Shown here one piece after another: positions 24,266-28,708 of a stretch of 28,708 bases of DNA. The DNA comes from CAZTZY01 sp964617765. Its GTDB lineage: Bacteria; Pseudomonadota; Gammaproteobacteria; Pseudomonadales; DT-91. Below the pieces are notes generated by a model that was not told the DNA's origin, ran no database searches, and saw only the letters and a list, made by a program, of their open reading frames with translations. The translations under genes were made by a program, and so were the position numbers. Location of the stretch: the NCBI GenBank assembly GCA_964617765.1, contig CAZTZY010000030.1:1-28708 (forward strand), written 5' to 3'. Every line of letters begins with the position of its first letter. The stretch's first letter is position 1.

Positions 24266-26350
24266 ATGGGAATAAATAATAAAAATGAATACGGAAATTT
24301 CCTGGTAGGATTCTTATTAGTAGTAATCGTAATATTGATTACTTATGTGGCTTGGAATCAAGGGTATATTTTTAATGAGGATGAATCTTTATCAGCAGTA
24401 GCAGTGCAGTCGCAAACCAAAAATCAGGTTGATAAAGATGAAATTATAAGTGTTAAGCCCATTGAAATTAATTTTTGGGAAGCCAGGATAAAGTCTTCAT
24501 ACAGGCATAAAACCGGGCGTAAACCCGGGTATCTTGGAGTATATGCAGATTTTAATGGGGATACAGTTGGCCTTACAACAAAACCAGGTGAAAGATCTGG
24601 AATTGCTTTGGTTAATCGGCCATTTAATAATGCGGATGTATATATTAGCAAAGGTATCCGTACTCGCTTATACGACCCTTATAGAAATGATCATAATTAT
24701 GCTGAAAGAAATTTTGAAGATAAGTTAATTTTTCCAGGCGTTGAATCGCTTCCGCAACCAACCGAAGATATCCAAAATAGGTTTTCTGACGCAGTTGTCA
24801 TTTTGTATAGAAATATTCCGGATTATATAAAATTTGCCGAGAGTCTATATCTTGAAGGATTCGCAGCAGAAAAAACGCAAATGCATCTTGCTGTTTGCCC
24901 TCGATGTGCAGGGAGTATCATATTTGGCGATGATATAACAATTGCACAATTACAAAGTGTATTGAAAGTGCTGAAAGAGCGAAAAGTTATTTTTGACAAG
25001 ATTTATTACGATGAGGAAGACGACCAGGCTGGTAAAATTCATATTGGAAACACACCTCCAAAGGGTGCTAAATCCTATTGGAAAAATATAGATCAATTGC
25101 TCGTAGAAACGATAAGTGACGAACAATTTTTTGCATTGTTGGGATTTGAACTCAAAACTCCTAAAGATCGAGCCCAACAACTATACACTCGGGCCAAAAA
25201 ATTCATTAATAATAAATCAGAGCTTAAAAAGGCTCGTATGTTATTAGATAAGGCAATTGCGCTGGATGATGGAAATATACTCATCTATCTTGAAATGGCA
25301 CGCCATACAATTGCAGCAGGGCCATTTAACGAAAATGCTATCGATAAAGATGTATTGGAAACAGCGGATAAAGCGATACAGATAGTAGAGTCAGCATTGA
25401 AAATTGATCCAGAATTTGCAGATAGTTATCTTTTGTTAGGATATTTGCAGTCCATATTAGGTCAGTACAAAGAAGCAAACATCTCTTTGAAAAAGGCTGA
25501 GAAGCTGGGTACGACAAGCCCATGGTTAAATTATTATCGTGGTTTATTGTCGAGTTTCCAGAACGATACAAAAGAAACAATTAAATATTTTAGTAAGGTA
25601 ATTTTGCTTGACCCAAAAGATTCAGAAAATATTCAACCTATAGCGTCAAGTCTTAAAGCACTTACGCAACTTTATATGGAACAAGGCCTTATTGATGAGG
25701 CTTTCAAAACTTATAGTCTCTCATATCATATTTTTAATAACTGGTATGAAGTCAATAAAGAATATCTCATTCTTGGTATAGCGTATGGACGTAATAAGGA
25801 AGATATAGCGCGCTTGTTGGAAGATTATAAATCTCGTAATTGGGATATTGCTTTTCATGCAACTGCTATGCAAATGTTAGTCAGTGCTGGTAATTTGACT
25901 GAGGATAAAAGTGCAGATGCTGTAAAATTAATATTACGAGCTCAGGCCAGTGATGCCAATTTTACACAAGTTGTCGCAGATTTATTGAAAGGGGATGAAG
26001 GCAGGAAGGCTATTGATAATTTGTTAAAAAGTAAATTGCTGACAATGACTCAAATTGAGCAAGGAAGTTCTTTGCTAATTTATACAATGAGAGATTATAA
26101 AGGCAAGGCATTCGATTATGCTTTGAATCATGGCGCTGAAACAAATCGAATTACCAGAAGTGAAGATGTTTCTCCTTTAATGGTTGCAGTTATTCTGAAT
26201 GAAAAACCGTTGATTAAAATCCTTTTGGTCAATGGAGCTAATCCGGAGCAGGAAAATAGTAAGGGTATCAGTGCTTTGAAGCTTGCCAAACAGTTAGGCT
26301 ATCAGGATGTCGAAATTTTGATGTCGAGTAAGTTAAGTAGTGATATTTAA
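24266..26350 (+). CDS. Membrane-anchored protein with TPR repeats and ankyrin-like C terminus, unknown function
   Basis: This 694-residue protein is of a kind I do not recognise as a whole. It has one membrane helix at about residues 12-30, so probably a short cytoplasmic tail and a periplasmic body. An uncharacterised region at about 55-280 includes a CPRC pair (Cys211, Cys214) followed by a strand-helix-strand pattern ending DKIYYDEEDDQAGKIHIG. TPR-like helix pairs span about 298-530 (A..LLDKAIALD, ALKIDPEFADSYLLLGYL). Two ankyrin-like repeats lie at about 612-690 (SPLMVAVILNEKPLIKILLVNGANPE). Codon use is markedly AT-rich next to cysC-sat, which suggests different ancestry. The ATG has AAGGAAAG upstream. 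It stands alone. A scaffold or protein-protein interaction role is the most that can be inferred. Confidence 0.8.
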   Translation: MGINNKNEYGNFLVGFLLVVIVILITYVAWNQGYIFNEDESLSAVAVQSQTKNQVDKDEIISVKPIEINFWEARIKSSYRHKTGRKPGYLGVYADFNGDTVGLTTKPGERSGIALVNRPFNNADVYISKGIRTRLYDPYRNDHNYAERNFEDKLIFPGVESLPQPTEDIQNRFSDAVVILYRNIPDYIKFAESLYLEGFAAEKTQMHLAVCPRCAGSIIFGDDITIAQLQSVLKVLKERKVIFDKIYYDEEDDQAGKIHIGNTPPKGAKSYWKNIDQLLVETISDEQFFALLGFELKTPKDRAQQLYTRAKKFINNKSELKKARMLLDKAIALDDGNILIYLEMARHTIAAGPFNENAIDKDVLETADKAIQIVESALKIDPEFADSYLLLGYLQSILGQYKEANISLKKAEKLGTTSPWLNYYRGLLSSFQNDTKETIKYFSKVILLDPKDSENIQPIASSLKALTQLYMEQGLIDEAFKTYSLSYHIFNNWYEVNKEYLILGIAYGRNKEDIARLLEDYKSRNWDIAFHATAMQMLVSAGNLTEDKSADAVKLILRAQASDANFTQVVADLLKGDEGRKAIDNLLKSKLLTMTQIEQGSSLLIYTMRDYKGKAFDYALNHGAETNRITRSEDVSPLMVAVILNEKPLIKILLVNGANPEQENSKGISALKLAKQLGYQDVEILMSSKLSSDI

Positions 26351-26714
26351 AGAAGAATTATATTGAATTATTTCGTTGGGGGGTTTTTAAATTCCAAGTC
26401 GTTGCGAAGGAAATATTCATTAAAAAGTATAAGGATATTAATAACCGGGATTTCTCGCTGGTGAATGGAAACATAAGTGTGCGGTAAACTTTTGATTTAT
26501 TTACCCCTGATTGAAATTTAACGTTTGTCATCATGAAAGTTCTTCCAATTAAGGAAATAATTAATTGTTCTGGCCCTCACCCATAAGTGCCATGCTGCCT
26601 GCGTATCATTGAGTTATTGTGCCTGCAGTGCGACAATGCCGGCCGCATTTTAAGCGAAGTTGTCGTACCTCATTCTGTATATACATCACCTTTTTACATA
26701 TTTAGGGGAATTTA
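26351..26714. other. 364-bp gap before cysC, no gene seen
   Basis: No coding frame or known RNA was recognised. CGACAA (26631-26636) and TTGTCG (26660-26665) form a short inverted repeat about 50 bases before the cysC start. This could be part of an operator or a leader hairpin, but it is too short to assign. No promoter with both boxes well placed was found. Confidence 0.5.
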
Positions 26715-27335
26715 ATGGCTGAACAAAAAGCAACCAACGTGTTTTGGCACGAAGGTGAAGTGACTCGTGAAGACCGTTTTGGCCTGCTGGAACAAAAGGG
26801 CGCTACCTTGTGGTTTACAGGTTTGTCGGGCAGCGGCAAAAGTACCGTTGCTGTAGAGTTGGAAAAGCAATTATTGATGAAGGGCAAACTGGCCTATCGT
26901 CTTGATGGCGATAACGTACGTTTAGGTATCAACAAGAACCTGGGATTTACCGCCGAAGACCGTACCGAGAACATTCGCCGCGTGGGTGAAGTATCCAAAT
27001 TGATGGCCGATTCCGGCGTGATCGTGCTGAACAGTTTTATCAGCCCCTACATCGCCGATCGTGATGTGGTACGTGCCTTACATGAAAGTGCCGGTTTGGC
27101 CTTTATTGAAGTGCATGTGGATTGCAGCCTGAATGAAGCCGAAAAACGCGATCCCAAAGGTTTGTACAAAAAAGCACGCGCTGGCGAAATCAAAAACTTT
27201 ACCGGTATTTCTGATCCTTACGAAGCGCCGCTAAAACCTGAAGTGCATCTGCATTCCGATAAAATGAGTTTGCAGGAAGAAGTCGATATCCTTATTGCCG
27301 AGCTGCAAAAGCGCGGCCTTTTACGTGCTGAATAA
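26715..27335 (+). CDS. cysC: Adenylylsulfate (APS) kinase
   Basis: CysC phosphorylates APS at the 3' position with ATP to give PAPS, the activated sulfate for sulfotransferases and for PAPS reductase. The 206-residue protein has the P-loop GLSGSGKST at 36-44, RLDGDNVRLGINKNLGF after it, and the LNSFISPY segment with the family's phospho-serine. The C-terminal KNFTGISDPYEAP motif is also present. The ATG has AGGGG eight bases upstream. sat begins 15 bases after the stop, so the pair forms one unit that makes PAPS from sulfate. Confidence 0.96.
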   Translation: MAEQKATNVFWHEGEVTREDRFGLLEQKGATLWFTGLSGSGKSTVAVELEKQLLMKGKLAYRLDGDNVRLGINKNLGFTAEDRTENIRRVGEVSKLMADSGVIVLNSFISPYIADRDVVRALHESAGLAFIEVHVDCSLNEAEKRDPKGLYKKARAGEIKNFTGISDPYEAPLKPEVHLHSDKMSLQEEVDILIAELQKRGLLRAE

Positions 27336-27350
27336 TCTGGAGTAAAAACA

Positions 27351-28547
27351 ATGATCAAGCCTCATGGTGCTGAACAACTAATGCCCTTGTATGTAGAAGA
27401 TGCCGCCCAGCGTGCAGCGTTAATCAAGGAAGCCGAAAGCCTGCCCAAACTGATGGTAAGTTCTGCTGCTGCCGCTAATGCGGTAATGTTAGGTGGTGGA
27501 TATTTCACGCCGTTAACCGGCTTCATGAATCTGGCCGACAGCCTTAATGTGGCAAAAAACCTGAAAACCGCCAGCGGTGTGTTTTTCCCGGTGCCGATTG
27601 TAAACCTGTTGAAAGATGTTTCCTCGATTGCCGGTGCCAAACGTATTGCACTGCTTGACCCGAACGTGGAAGGCAACCCGGTGATTGCAATTCAGGATGT
27701 ACAGGCCATTGAAGAAGTGTCACAAGAACAGCTGGAACTGATTGCCAAAGAAGTATTCGGCACGTTAGACCCGAAACATCCCGGCGTGGGCACATTTTTA
27801 AGCCTCGGCAACAAGATGATTTCCGGCCCGATACAGGTATTGAGCTACAGCTATTTTGAAACTGAATTCCCTGATACCTTCCGCACCGCAGTCAGCATCC
27901 GCAAAGAAATCGCCGAGCGTGGCTGGAACAAGGTAGTGGCTTTCCAGACGCGTAACCCGATGCACCGTGCGCATGAAGAATTGTGCCGCATGGCGATGAA
28001 CGATTTGAAAACAGACGGCATCCTCATCCACATGTTGTTAGGCAAACTGAAAGCCGGTGATATTCCTGCCGATGTGCGTGATGAAAGTATCCGTAAAATG
28101 GTTGATGCCTACTTCCCGAAAAATACCGTGATGATTACCGGTTACGGTTTCGACATGCTGTATGCCGGCCCGCGTGAAGCCGTATTGCATGCCTTGTTCC
28201 GCCAAAATTGTGGTTGCACACATTTTATCGTGGGTCGTGACCATGCCGGAGTAGGCGACTACTATGGCCCGTTTGATGCGCAAACCATCTTCGATACCCA
28301 CGTACCAAAAGATGCATTGCTGATTGAATTATATCGTGCCGACAACACAGCTTATTCGAAAAAACTGGGTCGTGTAGTGATGATGCGTGATGCGGCTGAC
28401 CATACCCCGGAAGATTTTATCCAGCTCTCCGGTACCAAAGTACGTGAAATGTTAGGTAAAGGCATAGCGCCACCACCAGAGTTCTCACGCCCGGAAGTGG
28501 CTCAGGTGTTGATGGATTATTATCAACGCATAGATGGCACTAAATAA
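27351..28547 (+). CDS. sat: Sulfate adenylyltransferase (ATP sulfurylase), homo-oligomeric type
   Basis: Sat makes APS and pyrophosphate from ATP and sulfate. The 398-residue protein is the single-subunit Sat type, not CysD/CysN. The active-site motif QTRNPMHRAHE is at 199-209, followed by a GRDHAGVGDYYGPFDAQ segment near 295-311, and VMMRD lies toward the C terminus. It has no fused APS-kinase domain, and the kinase is supplied by the adjacent cysC. Codon use is more GC-rich than the upstream AT-rich gene. The ATG has GGAG eight bases upstream. A strong terminator follows. Confidence 0.96.
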   Translation: MIKPHGAEQLMPLYVEDAAQRAALIKEAESLPKLMVSSAAAANAVMLGGGYFTPLTGFMNLADSLNVAKNLKTASGVFFPVPIVNLLKDVSSIAGAKRIALLDPNVEGNPVIAIQDVQAIEEVSQEQLELIAKEVFGTLDPKHPGVGTFLSLGNKMISGPIQVLSYSYFETEFPDTFRTAVSIRKEIAERGWNKVVAFQTRNPMHRAHEELCRMAMNDLKTDGILIHMLLGKLKAGDIPADVRDESIRKMVDAYFPKNTVMITGYGFDMLYAGPREAVLHALFRQNCGCTHFIVGRDHAGVGDYYGPFDAQTIFDTHVPKDALLIELYRADNTAYSKKLGRVVMMRDAADHTPEDFIQLSGTKVREMLGKGIAPPPEFSRPEVAQVLMDYYQRIDGTK

Positions 28548-28568
28548 TCCGCCAGGATGTACATATAT

Positions 28569-28591
28569 AAGGCTCTTCGGAGCCTTTTTTT
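28569..28591 (+). terminator. Rho-independent terminator of cysC-sat
   Basis: AAGGCTC (28569-28575) pairs with GAGCCTT (28580-28586) around a stable TTCG tetraloop. The T run extends to 28591. It lies 22 bases after the sat stop codon. Confidence 0.92.
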
Positions 28592-28708
28592 ATCCTGCTC
28601 GATTCAGGCTAAACAATTTTCAAGCATTGGGCTAAATGACACATAGAATTTGTGCGTAAGCGCAGAACCAACCACACTCTAGCCAACTTTTACCCTTTTC
28701 CCTAATGT

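Overview
The window reads as chromosomal DNA of a gammaproteobacterium with middling to low GC. The gene order lpxH-ppiB-glnS-cysS ... folD-tRNA(Pro-Arg-His), a WbpV/WbpL/WbpM-type polysaccharide trio, an FklB-type isomerase and a group II truncated globin point to the Pseudomonas/Cellvibrio side of the class. A Cellvibrionaceae-like host is my best guess, by inference only.

Layout. Positions 1-2008 hold the 3' part of a TPR-sulfotransferase gene and its terminator. Positions 2071-2991 encode a probable lipoprotein alpha/beta hydrolase with an internal 12-bp tandem repeat. Positions 2992-3351 contain no gene and consist mostly of palindromic repeat elements. Positions 3352-6487 (minus strand) form a likely operon ppiB-lpxH-B12-binding radical SAM protein. 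It is divergent from glnS-cysS (6599-9673, plus strand).

Positions 9689-20702 form a surface-glycan island: three consecutive paralogous membrane acyltransferases, a Wzx-like flippase, a convergent O-antigen ligase/polymerase-like gene, then a plus-strand trio of sugar-nucleotide epimerase (WbpV-like), initiating glycan-phosphate transferase (WecA/WbpL-like) and 4,6-dehydratase (WbpM/CapD-like). folD follows on the minus strand at 20729-21577, and a tRNA-Pro/Arg/His operon with a good promoter lies at 21693-22035. In pseudomonads cysS, folD and this tRNA cluster are close neighbours, so the 11-kb glycan island appears to split an otherwise conserved housekeeping block.

Downstream come a bidirectional terminator, fklB and a YgjP-like metallopeptidase gene (minus), a group II truncated haemoglobin (plus), an AT-rich gene for a membrane-anchored protein with TPR and ankyrin-like parts, and a cysC-sat sulfate-activation pair ending in a clear terminator.

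Two themes recur. One is glycan construction and decoration: lipid-linked initiation, sugar modification, flipping, ligation and O-acylation, but no recognisable elongating glycosyltransferase. The other is sulfate: cysC and sat together make PAPS, the donor used by sulfotransferases such as the one at the left edge. The intergenic gaps carry at least two palindromic repeat families. One has three related copies (3028-3092, 12265-12382, 15098-15154), two of them inside the glycan island. No CRISPR array, phage gene, transposase or defence system was recognised.
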